From Pseudonocardia halophobica (GTDB taxonomy: Bacteria > Actinomycetota > Actinomycetes > Mycobacteriales > Pseudonocardiaceae), in NCBI RefSeq assembly GCF_027922425.1, contig NZ_BSFQ01000004.1:194464-258463 (forward strand): 64,000 nt of DNA. The letters run 5' to 3'. A program made the translations under genes and the position numbers. Positions 35,679 to 44,013 of the stretch are shown piece after piece. Numbering within the stretch: the stretch's first letter is position 1; each line of letters opens with the position of its first letter. The notes beneath the pieces were generated by a model. The model ran no database searches and was not told the origin of the DNA. It saw only the letters and a list, made by a program, of their open reading frames with translations.

Positions 35679-37451
35679 ATGGCCAACGTCGTCCCCCTCG
35701 ACGAGTACACCGGCGAGTGGTACCCGGGCTTCCGGCCGGAGTTCCTGGCGTCGCCGTTCATCGTCGACGGCACCGGGCCGTTCACCAAGGACGACGAGGA
35801 CAAGTTCTGGTTCCTCGACTTCCACTGGTCCCGCGGCCTCACCCCGCTCGCGGCCTTCACCTGGGGTCAGGACGGGTACTGCTGGGGCACCCAGCACGCC
35901 GCCGAGGGACTCCCGCTCCCGCCCGGCCGCGGCGTCACCAGCCGGTTCGCCGGCACCCACCTCTACGGCTCCGCGATCCCCGAGACCGACCCGCGCGAGA
36001 TCGGCGCCCGCGCCAACCGGCTCGGCACCACCCTGCCCCGCTTCCTGCAGAACTACCAGCAGACCTGGGCCGCCGGGCGCGACGAGCTCGAGGCCACCTG
36101 GGCGTACTTCCACGGCCTGGACCTCGCCCAGGTCCCGACCGCCGAGCTCCCCGGCCTGCTGGACCAGGCCCGCCGCTACCACAAGCGGTCGATGGAGATC
36201 CACTTCGACGTCATGTACCCGCTGCTGGTCAACTTCCTCGGCTTCTACGGTGCCTGCGCCGAGATGGGGATCGACACCGCGGACATCGGCAAGTTCCTCC
36301 AGGGCGAGGACACCAAGATCATGGAGACCGACCGCGGGCTCGCGGAGCTGGCCGTGAAGGCCAAGCGCGCCGGGCTCCGCCAGGTCTTCGAGGACAACGA
36401 GGGCAGCGCCATCCGCGCCGCCCTGTCCGCGCACGGCGGCTCCGCGAGCCAGTGGCTCACCGACTTCGACGACTTCCTGCAGGTCTACGGGCACCGCCAG
36501 GAGGCCACCTGCGACGTCGGCGTCCCCAGCTGGATCGAGGACAACACGATCCCGCTGGACATGATCCGCAGCTTCGTCCTCAAGGAGACCGACCACGACT
36601 TCGAGGCCGCCGCGCGCAACGCCGTCGAGGAGCGGGAGGCCGCGATCGAGGCCGCCCGGTCCGGGCTGACCAGGGAGGAGCAGGCGGTGTTCGACGCCGG
36701 CCTGCGGTCCAACCAGGAGGCGAACTTCCCCTGGTGGCAGGACGACCACAACTACTACATCGACCTCAAGGTCATGATCCCGCTGCGCCGGGTCACCCAG
36801 GAGCTGGCCGCGCGCGTCGGGGCCGACGACCGCAACGACCTGCTCCACCTGTTCTGGCCGGAGCTGCGCGCGGTCGCCGAGGGCCGGGCGTACCACGGCG
36901 AGCTCAAGAGCCTGGTCGCCGACCGGCGGCAGTACTTCGACCACTGGGGCGCGCTGCGCGGGCAGATGCCGAAGGTGCTCGGCACCGTGCCCGAGACCGT
37001 CGAGGACCCGGTGCTGATCGAGATCTTCGGGCTCAACCCGGCGTCGATCCGCGCCATGCAGAACCCCGACGCCGCGGCCGAGACCACGCTGACCGGCGTC
37101 GCCGCCGCGAAGGGCATCGCCACCGGGCCCGCCCGGGTGCTGCAGTCCAGCGACGACATGCACCGGCTGGAGCCCGGCTCGATCCTGGTGTGCGAGTCCA
37201 CCTCGCCGAGCTGGACGCCGGCCTTCGGCAAGATCGCCGGCGCGGTCTGCGACGGCGGTGGCATGCTCAGCCACGCCGCGATCGTCGGGCGGGAGTACGG
37301 CGTGCCCACCGTGACCGCGGTCGGCGTCGCGACCGTGGCCATCGCCGACGGCGACCAGATCGAGGTCGACGGCACCAACGGCAAGGTCACCATCCTCAAG
37401 CGGGCGTCGGAGATCGCGGACGCCGCGGCCGACGGGGAGGCCGCCGGATGA
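35679..37451 (+). CDS. PEP-synthase-like swivel-domain subunit, phenylphosphate synthase PpsA/CreH-like
   Basis: 590 residues, close to the ~610 of Thauera PpsA. The C-terminal phosphohistidine domain carries GGMLSHAAIVGREYGVPTV with His532 as the phospho-acceptor. The N-terminal ~450 residues form the helical substrate/linker region (HWSRGLTPLAAFTWGQDGYC, then YHKRSMEIHFDVMYPLL). In PpsA and the actinobacterial CreH the His-phosphate is passed to a phenol, giving an aryl phosphate. ATG 35679 has GAGGAG upstream. The stop overlaps the PpsB-like gene (ATGA). A different phospho-acceptor is possible. Confidence 0.85.
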   Translation: MANVVPLDEYTGEWYPGFRPEFLASPFIVDGTGPFTKDDEDKFWFLDFHWSRGLTPLAAFTWGQDGYCWGTQHAAEGLPLPPGRGVTSRFAGTHLYGSAIPETDPREIGARANRLGTTLPRFLQNYQQTWAAGRDELEATWAYFHGLDLAQVPTAELPGLLDQARRYHKRSMEIHFDVMYPLLVNFLGFYGACAEMGIDTADIGKFLQGEDTKIMETDRGLAELAVKAKRAGLRQVFEDNEGSAIRAALSAHGGSASQWLTDFDDFLQVYGHRQEATCDVGVPSWIEDNTIPLDMIRSFVLKETDHDFEAAARNAVEEREAAIEAARSGLTREEQAVFDAGLRSNQEANFPWWQDDHNYYIDLKVMIPLRRVTQELAARVGADDRNDLLHLFWPELRAVAEGRAYHGELKSLVADRRQYFDHWGALRGQMPKVLGTVPETVEDPVLIEIFGLNPASIRAMQNPDAAAETTLTGVAAAKGIATGPARVLQSSDDMHRLEPGSILVCESTSPSWTPAFGKIAGAVCDGGGMLSHAAIVGREYGVPTVTAVGVATVAIADGDQIEVDGTNGKVTILKRASEIADAAADGEAAG

Positions 37452-38566
37452 CGGGGGTCCTGGTGGAACCGCAGGAGGAGGTCGTGGGCACCTGCAGCGA
37501 GTCGATCGTGTGGATCGACCAGGTCGACACCGCCGACGCCGTGGCCGCGGCGGGGTCCAAGATCGGCCGGCTCACGGAGCTGCACCGGGCCGGGGTCACC
37601 GTCCCGCAGGGCTTCGCGGTCACGGTCGACGCGTACCTGCGCCACTGTGCGGAGTCCGGGCTCGACGCCCGGATCGAGGCCGCGCTGAAGGATCTCGGGC
37701 CGACGCCGTCGGAGGCGGAGGTGGCGGCGGCGTCGGCCCGGATCCGCGCGCTGGTCGAGGAGACGCCGATGTCCCCGGCGCTCGAGGCGGAGATCACCGA
37801 GGCCTACGAGGACCTGTGCCTGCGGGCGGTCGACGTCAACGTGCCGACGGCCGTGCGGTCGTCGGCCACGGGGGAGGACGCCGCCGACGCGAGCTTCGCC
37901 GGCATCTTCGACACCTACCTCGGCGTCTCCGGCCCGGACCGGGTGCTCACGGCGGTCCGCGCCTGCTGGGGGTCGCTGTTCACCGGCCGCGCGCTCGCCT
38001 ACCGGCTGCGCAAGGGCATCAGCCACCACGCCATGCCGATCGCGGTCGGGGTGATCGAGCTCGTGCACGCCCGCGCGTCGGGCGTCGCCTTCTCGGTGCA
38101 CCCCGTCACCGGCAAGCCGGACCGGATCGTCGTCGAGACGTCCTGGGGCTGGGGCGAGGCGATCGTGCAGGGCCTGGTCGACCCGGACCACGTCGAGATC
38201 GGCAAGGCCGACGGCCGGGTGCTGAGGTACGACGTGGCGCACAAGGCGGTCGTGTCGGCCTTCGACTTCGCCGCGGGCAGGGTCACGGAGATCGAGATGC
38301 CGGCCAAGCTCGCCGACCGGCAGGTGCTCGACGAGGAGCAGATCGGCGCGATCGTCGAGGCCGTCACGGCCATCGAGGAGCACTACGGCTACCCCGTCGA
38401 CGTCGAGTGGGTGATCGACCGGCACCGCCGCGCCGGCGACCCGATCACCATCGTCCAGTCCCGGCCGGTCACGGTGACCGCGCAGCAGACCGCCCCGGCC
38501 GCCTACGACCCGGTGGCGCTGGCGCAGAAGTTCGTGTTCAGCGGCAAGCCGATCCCCGGGAGGTAG
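37448..38566 (+). CDS. PEP-synthase-like ATP-binding subunit, phenylphosphate synthase PpsB/CreI-like
   Basis: 372 residues, matching only the N-terminal ATP-grasp half of PEP synthase. Motifs are GSKIGRLTELHRAGVTVPQG, VRSSATGEDAADASFAGIFD (nucleotide-binding), GVAFSVHPVTG and the terminal ITIVQSRPVTV. It would transfer the beta-phosphate of ATP to His532 of the partner it overlaps. Splitting the enzyme into swivel and ATP-grasp genes is the hallmark of phenylphosphate synthase (PpsAB) and 4-cresol kinase (CreHI). Context with ring oxygenases supports a phenolic substrate. Confidence 0.85.
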   Translation: MTGVLVEPQEEVVGTCSESIVWIDQVDTADAVAAAGSKIGRLTELHRAGVTVPQGFAVTVDAYLRHCAESGLDARIEAALKDLGPTPSEAEVAAASARIRALVEETPMSPALEAEITEAYEDLCLRAVDVNVPTAVRSSATGEDAADASFAGIFDTYLGVSGPDRVLTAVRACWGSLFTGRALAYRLRKGISHHAMPIAVGVIELVHARASGVAFSVHPVTGKPDRIVVETSWGWGEAIVQGLVDPDHVEIGKADGRVLRYDVAHKAVVSAFDFAAGRVTEIEMPAKLADRQVLDEEQIGAIVEAVTAIEEHYGYPVDVEWVIDRHRRAGDPITIVQSRPVTVTAQQTAPAAYDPVALAQKFVFSGKPIPGR

Positions 38567-38593
38567 CGACCCCGCCGCCGTAGGGTGCGGACC

Positions 38594-39544
38594 ATGCGCG
38601 CGATCGTCTGCGAGACGCCCGGCGGGCCCGAGGCCCTGACCCTGCAGGACATCCCGACGCCCGAGCCCGGACCCGGTGAGGTCCGGATCCGGGTGGAGGC
38701 CGCCGGGGTCAACCCGATCGACTGGAAGACCCGGTCGGGCCTGGGCCCGTGGAAGTCGTTCGGCGGGAAGCCGTTCGTCGTGGGCTGGGACGTGGCGGGG
38801 GTCGTCGACGCCCTGGGGCCCGACACCGACCTCGACGAGCGCGGGTTCCAGGTCGGCGACTCCGTGCTCGGGATGGCCCGCTTCCCGAGCCCCGACGGCG
38901 CCTACGCCGAGTACGTGACCGCGCCCGCCGGGCACTTCCGGCCGCGCCCGGCGGACCTGTCGGTGGTCGAGGCGGCCGCGCTGCCGCTCGCCGGGATGAC
39001 GGCGTGGCAGAGCCTCGTCGACGTCGGGCACCTCGAGGCGGGGCAGCGCGTGCTGATCCACGCCGCGGCCGGCGGTGTCGGGCATCTCGCCGTGCAGATC
39101 GCGAAGGCCCGCGGGGCGCACGTGATCGGCACGGCCTCGGCCGCGAAGCACGACCTGCTGCGCGAGCTGGGCTGCGACCAGGTCGTCGACTACCGGTCGG
39201 AGCGGTTCGAGGAGGTCGTCGAGCCCGTCGACCTGGTCTACGACCTCATCGGCGGCGAGACGGCCGTGCGGTCCTTCGGCCTGGTCAAGCCCTCCGGCAT
39301 GCTCATCTGCCTGCCGACGGTCGCGGTCGAGGCCGCGGTGAGGGCGGCCGAGGAGCACGGGGTGAAGGCCTCCGGCGCCTACGTCCGCGCCGGCGGATCC
39401 GGGCTCTCCGAGCTGCTCGAGCTCCACGCGGACGGCCGGCTGCGCGTGCGGGTGGCCGAGACCTTCCCGCTCGAGCGCGCCGCCGACGCCCATCGGCTGG
39501 GCGAGCAGGGCCGCACCACCGGGAAGATCGTCCTCACGGTGTAG
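38594..39544 (+). CDS. Zinc-independent NADPH:quinone-oxidoreductase-like MDR protein
   Basis: 316 residues. The GroES-like domain has EVRIRVEAAGVNPIDWKTR, and the Rossmann domain has QRVLIHAAAGGVGHLAVQIAK (split: AAAGGVG is the NADP loop). Zinc ligands are absent, as in quinone oxidoreductases and 2-alkenal reductases. It reduces quinones or enones in the cytoplasm. Placed 28 bases after the PpsB-like gene, it could be in the same operon and reduce a quinone or enone intermediate of ring breakdown. ATG 38594 fits family starts better than GTG 38585. Confidence 0.88.
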   Translation: MRAIVCETPGGPEALTLQDIPTPEPGPGEVRIRVEAAGVNPIDWKTRSGLGPWKSFGGKPFVVGWDVAGVVDALGPDTDLDERGFQVGDSVLGMARFPSPDGAYAEYVTAPAGHFRPRPADLSVVEAAALPLAGMTAWQSLVDVGHLEAGQRVLIHAAAGGVGHLAVQIAKARGAHVIGTASAAKHDLLRELGCDQVVDYRSERFEEVVEPVDLVYDLIGGETAVRSFGLVKPSGMLICLPTVAVEAAVRAAEEHGVKASGAYVRAGGSGLSELLELHADGRLRVRVAETFPLERAADAHRLGEQGRTTGKIVLTV

Positions 39545-39549
39545 GACCC

Positions 39550-39611
39550 GCGGGGCCGTGTCGATCGCTCGGGCCGCGGGGCCGTGTCGATCGCTCAGGC
39601 CGCGGGGCCGG
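39550..39611. repeat. 26-bp tandem repeat entering the GntR 3' end
   Basis: Two copies of a 26-bp unit (GCGGGGCCGTGTCGATCGCT plus six bases) at 39550-39575 and 39576-39601 differ at one base; a third begins at 39602. The stop codon of the GntR gene lies in the second unit, so its last residues are repeat-encoded. Confidence 0.85.
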
Positions 39612-40266
39612 TGTGGTCGCGCAGCAGGGAGTCCAGGATGTCCTCGGCCTCCGCGGCCGCCGCGGCGGCGTCGCCCGCCCGGATCGCCGCCAGCAGCCCG
39701 GTGTGGCTCTCGCAGCGGCCGCCGGCCACCGTCGTCGCGACGCTGGCGTGCACCACCTCGGTCAGCCCGCGGTAGAGCTCGGCCAGCACCGCGTTGTGGG
39801 CGCAGCGCAGCACGAGCTGGTGGAACGCGAGATCGGCCCGGGTGAAGGCGGCGAGGTCCGCGGCCCGCTCGGCCTCCTCGCAGGCCGACATCGCCGCCTC
39901 CAGCTCGGCCAGATCCGCCGCGGTGCGGTGCCGCGCGGCGAGCCGCGCGCCCTCGGCCTCCAGCAGCCGGCGCACCTGCAGCACCTCGCGCAGCTCGGTC
40001 CCGGCGAGCCGGCGGATCGCTCCCGAGATCTCGCTCGTCGCGCGCACGAACGTGCCGTCGCCCTGCCGGACCTCGAGCAGCCCGGCGTGCGCGAGCGCGC
40101 GCACCGCCTCGCGGACGGTGTTGCGCCCGACCCCCAGCGCCTCGGCCAGCTCGGCCTCCGGCGGGAGCCGCGTGCCGACCGGCCACTCGCCCGCGGCCAC
40201 GGCCGCGCGGATCTGTTCGATCACTTGGTCGACGAGGCCGGCACGCCGGGTGGTGGCCAAGGGCAC
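39595..40266 (-). CDS. GntR-family regulator (FadR/FCD type)
   Basis: 223 residues. The wHTH is LPPEAELAEALGVGRNTVREA, and the wing is LEVRQGDGTFVRA. The FCD domain contains the Asp/His ligand set in FTRADLAFHQLVLRC and a late His in SHTGLL. GTG 40266 is preferred on spacing; ATG 40275 is possible. Divergent from the CynX-like transporter with an ACAT-GGG-ATGT palindrome between, it probably controls that gene, and perhaps the upstream catabolic operon that converges on it. Confidence 0.88.
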   Translation of the reverse strand: MPLATTRRAGLVDQVIEQIRAAVAAGEWPVGTRLPPEAELAEALGVGRNTVREAVRALAHAGLLEVRQGDGTFVRATSEISGAIRRLAGTELREVLQVRRLLEAEGARLAARHRTAADLAELEAAMSACEEAERAADLAAFTRADLAFHQLVLRCAHNAVLAELYRGLTEVVHASVATTVAGGRCESHTGLLAAIRAGDAAAAAAEAEDILDSLLRDHTGPAA

Positions 40267-40287
40267 AGGCGCCATCCTTTCATCCGA

Positions 40288-40298
40288 ACATGGGATGT
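40288..40298. promoter_or_regulatory. Small palindrome between GntR and MFS genes
   Basis: ACAT-GGG-ATGT is a perfect 4+3+4 inverted repeat at the centre of the short divergent promoter. It is the likely GntR operator for both genes. Confidence 0.45.
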
Positions 40299-40315
40299 CT
40301 GACAGAGTAGTCGCC

Positions 40316-41626
40316 ATGGCAGTCGGGGAGCCGGGACGCGCCGAGGCGTCTCCTGATCTCGGTGCGCGCCCGCGCGTCGAGCACCACCGGGTCGCGGACG
40401 GGCAGGCGCTCGAGATCGCCGGGGAGGCCGCCGCGGAGGAGCGTCTGACGCCCGCCCGCTTCGGTCCGTTGAGCGGAACCCTGCTGCTGGCCGTCGGCGT
40501 GGTGCTGGCGGCGGTGAACCTGCGTGCGGCGGTGACCAGCGCGTCGTCGCTGCTCGGCGACGTCCGCACGGGGCTCGGGGCCTCGGCGGCCTGGACCAGC
40601 CTGCTCACCACCGCGCCCACGCTGTGCTTCGCGGTGGCGGGCCTGGCCGCACCGGCGCTGGCCCGGCGGGTCGGCCTGGCGCGGGCGATCGGGGTGGCGC
40701 TGGCGGTGCTCGGCGCCGGGCTCGTCGTGCGGGTGCTGGGCGGCGCGGGCCTGATGCTGGGCGGGACGTTCGTGGCCTGCGCCGGGATCGCGGTGGCCAA
40801 CGTGCTGGTCCCGGTCGTGGTCAAGGAGTCCTTCGCCCACCGCGTCGGGCTCATGACCGGTCTCTACACGGCGGCGCTGCAGGGCAGCGGCGCGCTCGGC
40901 TCCGCGCTGACCCCGGCGGTGGAGGGCCCGGCGGGCGGCTGGCGCGGCGCGCTCGTCCTCTGGGCGGCGCTCGCGCTGGTGGCGCTGGTCGTGTGGGCCG
41001 TGGGGGCGCGGCACCGGCCGGCCGCGGAGGTCGCCCACGGCGCCCGGCGCGCGTCGTGGGGCCGGCTGCTGCGCAGCCCGGTGGCCTGGTCGGTGACGGC
41101 GTTCATGGGGCTGCAGTCCTTCATGGCCTACGTCGTGATGGGCTGGCTGCCGCAGATCTACCTGGGCGCGGGCCTGTCCAAGGGGACGGCGGGGGTGATG
41201 CTCAGCATCGCCACGCTCGTCGCCGTCCCCTTCAGCCTGATGGTGCCGGCGTTCGCCGCCCGGCGGCGGAGCCAGTCCGGCTGGAACGCCGGGCTGACCC
41301 TGCTCGCGATCGCCGGGGCGCTCGGGCTGATGCTCGCGCCGGCCGCGGTGCCGTGGCTGTGGGCGGTACTGCTCGGCACCGGGATGACCGTGTTCGCGAT
41401 GGCGATGACCGTGATCACGCTCCGGGCGGGCGACGCCGCGACGGCGGCCGGGCTGTCCGCCATGGCCCAGGGCTTCGGCTACCTCCTCGCCTCGACCGGC
41501 CCGATGCTCGTCGGGCTGCTCCACGAGGCGACCGGCGGCTGGACCGTCTCGCTGGCCGTGCTGCTGGTGGCCCTGGTCGCGCAGCTGGTCGCGGGGGTGC
41601 TCGCCGGGCGGCCGCGCACGGTCTGA
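40316..41626 (+). CDS. CynX/NimT-type MFS transporter
   Basis: 436 residues with a polar ~45-residue N-terminal tail and twelve TM helices. LAAVNLRAAVTSASSLLGDVRTGLG (TM1 and loop, quoted in part of the family pattern) with NLR, and WLPQIYLGAGLSKGTAGVML in the second half, are typical of the CynX/NimT cyanate-nitroimidazole group. It likely imports or exports a small aromatic or anion linked to the island. An in-frame ATG at 40295 would overlap the operator, so 40316 is used. Confidence 0.87.
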   Translation: MAVGEPGRAEASPDLGARPRVEHHRVADGQALEIAGEAAAEERLTPARFGPLSGTLLLAVGVVLAAVNLRAAVTSASSLLGDVRTGLGASAAWTSLLTTAPTLCFAVAGLAAPALARRVGLARAIGVALAVLGAGLVVRVLGGAGLMLGGTFVACAGIAVANVLVPVVVKESFAHRVGLMTGLYTAALQGSGALGSALTPAVEGPAGGWRGALVLWAALALVALVVWAVGARHRPAAEVAHGARRASWGRLLRSPVAWSVTAFMGLQSFMAYVVMGWLPQIYLGAGLSKGTAGVMLSIATLVAVPFSLMVPAFAARRRSQSGWNAGLTLLAIAGALGLMLAPAAVPWLWAVLLGTGMTVFAMAMTVITLRAGDAATAAGLSAMAQGFGYLLASTGPMLVGLLHEATGGWTVSLAVLLVALVAQLVAGVLAGRPRTV

Positions 41627-41633
41627 GCCCCGG

Positions 41634-42401
41634 TCACCCGAGGCGGTGCGAGACCACCGCCGCGGCCTCGACGACGGCGGCCCGCAATCGCCGCAGGACG
41701 TCCGGCGCCGCCCGGTCGGTCGGCGCGGCGACGGAGAGGGCGGCGATGACGACGTCGGCGCGGTCGCGGACCGGCGCGCCCACCGACATGACCCCGATCC
41801 GGCTCTCCTCCCGGTTCTCCGCCCAGCCCCGCTCGGCGACCTCCCGCAGCCGCGCACGCAGCACGGCCGGGTCGACGATCGAGCGCGGCGTGGCCCGGTG
41901 CGGCCGCCAGGCTTCCAGCCTCGTCGCCAGCTCCGCCTCCGGCAGGGCCGCGAGCAGCACCTTGCCGGTGCTCGTCGTGGTGGCGGGCAGCCGGGTACCG
42001 ACCCGGGAGAAGATCCGCACGGTGTGCGGGCTCTCCAGCCGGTCGATGTAGACCGACTCCAGTCCGTCGAGCACCGCGAGCTGGACGGTCTCGCCGGTCG
42101 TCGCGCGCAGGGCGGCCATGACCGGCAGCGCGGCCTCGTGCAGGTCCAGCGCGGCGCCCACCGCGGAGCCGAGGTCGAACAGCGCCAGCCCGAGCCGGTA
42201 GCGGCCGGTCGGGACGCGGTCGAGCAGGCGCTCCTCGGTCAGCGTGCCGAGGATCCGGTGCACCGACGACGTCGAGAGGTCCAGGCGGCGCGCCAGCTCG
42301 GAGACCCCCAGCTCGCGGTCGTGCCGGGAGAACTCCTTGAGCAGCCGGGCGGCGTTGCGCACCGAGCTGAGCCCCTTCTCCGACCGGCTCCTTCCCTCCA
42401 T
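41634..42401 (-). CDS. IclR-family regulator (paralogue A)
   Basis: 255 residues. The winged HTH is LGVSELARRLDLSTSSVHRIL, and the IclR effector domain has GLESVYIDRLESPHTVRIF and TSTGKVLLAALPEAEL, with IGVMSVGAPVRDRADVVIAA near the end. It is divergent from Rieske oxygenase 2, with two palindromes between. IclR proteins in such settings are usually activators or repressors sensing an aromatic acid or ring-cleavage product. It is closely similar to the regulator at 49248-50030. Confidence 0.93.
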   Translation of the reverse strand: MEGRSRSEKGLSSVRNAARLLKEFSRHDRELGVSELARRLDLSTSSVHRILGTLTEERLLDRVPTGRYRLGLALFDLGSAVGAALDLHEAALPVMAALRATTGETVQLAVLDGLESVYIDRLESPHTVRIFSRVGTRLPATTTSTGKVLLAALPEAELATRLEAWRPHRATPRSIVDPAVLRARLREVAERGWAENREESRIGVMSVGAPVRDRADVVIAALSVAAPTDRAAPDVLRRLRAAVVEAAAVVSHRLG

Positions 42402-42460
42402 GCGGGAAGGATTCCTTGTCCGCCGTGACCGGCGCCACCTACCGTTCGCGCACCCCGAAC
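42402..42460. promoter_or_regulatory. Divergent promoter with two palindromes, including the island operator
   Basis: GCGG-x-AAGGA-T-TCCTT-xx-CCGC spans 42402-42423. GTTCG-N7-CGAAC with perfect arms spans 42444-42460, 14 bases before the Rieske-2 start. The latter is the same 17-bp pattern found at 35564, 35591, 49099 and 50759. Confidence 0.75.
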
Positions 42461-42474
42461 CCGCAGGAGGTGCC

Positions 42475-43731
42475 GTGCTCACCGCCGAGCAGAACGACGA
42501 GCTGACCCAGGTCGAACCCGGGACCCGGATGGGCGAGGTCCTCCGCCGCTACTGGTACCCGGTCGCGTTCACGCGCGAGCTGGAGGAGTTCCCGGTCAAG
42601 CGGGTGGAGCTGCTGGGGGAGTTCTTCGCGCTGTGGCGCTCGCCCTCGGGCCGGTACGGGATCGTCCCCGAGCCCTGCCCGCACCGGAAGGCGTCGATGG
42701 CCTACGGCGTGGTGGAGGCGAACGGGCTGCGCTGCCCGTACCACGGCTGGGTCTTCGACACCGACGGCGCGTGCACCGAGCAGCCGGCGGAGAAGGACAA
42801 CACGAACTTCCAGGAGCGGGTGCGGGCCACGGCCGGGCGCGTGGAGGAGCTGGGCGGGCTGGTCTGGGCCTACGTCGGGCCGGCCCCCGCGCCGGAGCTG
42901 CCGCGCTTCGACACGTACGTCATGGAGGGCTTCCGGGACATCGGCTGGGCCGACCTGCCGTGCAACTACGTGCAGATCATGGAGAACGCGGTCGACCCGC
43001 ACCACGTCGAGTTCCTGCACGGGCGGTACTTCGAGTTCGTCGGGCGGCACGAGGGCTTCACCGCGCCCGCCTCGTTCGGCAAGGAGCACGTCCGCATCGG
43101 GTTCGACGCCTTCGAGTGGGGGATCATCAAGCGCCGCGTGCTCAAGGGCGCCACCGAGGAGAACGACGACTGGAAGGTCGGCCACCCGCTCGTCTTCCCG
43201 TACAACATGCGCGTGGGCGGCGGCGGGATCCACCAGATGCAGATCCGGGTGCCGATCAACCGCACGACCACCCGGTTCATGCTCTACACGGTGCACGCGC
43301 CCGACGGCTACGAGCACGTGGAGCAGCCGCAGGTCCCGGACTACGAGATCCCGGTGTTCGACGACCGCGGCCGGCACGTCACGAACTACGTCGAGGGCCA
43401 GGACATCATGGCCTGGGTGACGCAGGGCGCGATCACCGACCGCACCACCGAGCACCTCGGCCGCAGCGACATCGGGGTGGCCATGCTCCGCCGGATGTTC
43501 CGCGAGCAGATGGACGTCGTGGAGCGCGGCGAGGACCCGCTCGGCACCATCCGGGAGCAGCACGACCGGATCGACCTGCCCTGTGAGAAGGACAAGTTCC
43601 ACGCGGGCGGCGCGCAGTTCGCGCTGGACTTCTGCGACATGGGGTCGACCCGCTTCTCCCCGGTGCTCGACACGATCAAGAAGATCCACATCTCGGCGGC
43701 CGACAAGATCGCCGCGGAGAGGGCCGGGTGA
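42475..43731 (+). CDS. Rieske non-heme iron oxygenase, phthalate-4,5-dioxygenase-like (paralogue 2)
   Basis: 418 residues. Rieske ligands are CPHRKASM and CPYHGWVF. The catalytic iron site is MENAVDPHHVEFLH. The opening LTQVEPGTRMGEVLRRYWYPVA and the late block QDIMAWVTQGAITDRTTEHLG are nearly shared with paralogue 1, where the C-terminus differs more. GTG 42475 follows GGAGGTGCC. It forms an operon with the second HEPEH zinc-ribbon gene (GTGA overlap). The substrate is probably an aromatic carboxylate or methoxy-aromatic. Confidence 0.94.
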   Translation: MLTAEQNDELTQVEPGTRMGEVLRRYWYPVAFTRELEEFPVKRVELLGEFFALWRSPSGRYGIVPEPCPHRKASMAYGVVEANGLRCPYHGWVFDTDGACTEQPAEKDNTNFQERVRATAGRVEELGGLVWAYVGPAPAPELPRFDTYVMEGFRDIGWADLPCNYVQIMENAVDPHHVEFLHGRYFEFVGRHEGFTAPASFGKEHVRIGFDAFEWGIIKRRVLKGATEENDDWKVGHPLVFPYNMRVGGGGIHQMQIRVPINRTTTRFMLYTVHAPDGYEHVEQPQVPDYEIPVFDDRGRHVTNYVEGQDIMAWVTQGAITDRTTEHLGRSDIGVAMLRRMFREQMDVVERGEDPLGTIREQHDRIDLPCEKDKFHAGGAQFALDFCDMGSTRFSPVLDTIKKIHISAADKIAAERAG

Positions 43732-43970
43732 CCGTGGCGCCGGGGCTGCCCGGCGGGGCGCGGGAGGACCGCCGCTTCCGCCCCGACGCCGAGGCCCACC
43801 GCCGTGACGCCCCGCGCTTCTGTCCGCGGTGCGCCGCCGCCCTCGGGCTGGCGACGGAGTTCTGGGAGGCCGAGGAGCGGCGGTTCTACTGCTGGTGCTC
43901 CGGGTGCGGCTGGGCCGGTGAGATCACGCCGGGCGAGGGCGGAGTGCGCGGGCACGAGCCCGAGCACTGA
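43728..43970 (+). CDS. Small zinc-ribbon protein, Rieske-oxygenase partner 2 (ends HEPEH)
   Basis: 80 residues. It has ~25 extra N-terminal residues compared with the 34118 paralogue, then FCPRC, EFW, CWCSGCGW and the terminal HEPEH. The four cysteines of CPRC and CSGC would bind zinc. GTG 43728 overlaps the Rieske stop. Conservation of both sequence and position beside each oxygenase argues for a specific partnership; the biochemical role is unknown. Confidence 0.82.
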   Translation: MTVAPGLPGGAREDRRFRPDAEAHRRDAPRFCPRCAAALGLATEFWEAEERRFYCWCSGCGWAGEITPGEGGVRGHEPEH

Positions 43971-44001
43971 CCAGCACTGACCCAGCACTGACCAGCACTG
44001 A
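43964..44001. repeat. Short tandem repeat CAGCACTGAC
   Basis: Four near-identical units of 10-11 bases (GCACTGACC(C)A) begin in the last codons of the zinc-ribbon gene and fill the space to the convergent SGNH gene. The TGA inside the repeat supplies the stop codon, so slippage could create alternative ends. Confidence 0.85.
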
Positions 44002-44013
44002 CGGGAACGGGCT

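Noticed and set aside
36755..40186. A 1143-codon open frame on the minus strand
   Set aside because: It lies opposite the PpsA/PpsB-like, quinone-oxidoreductase and operator regions and encodes no recognisable domain; it is a shadow frame.
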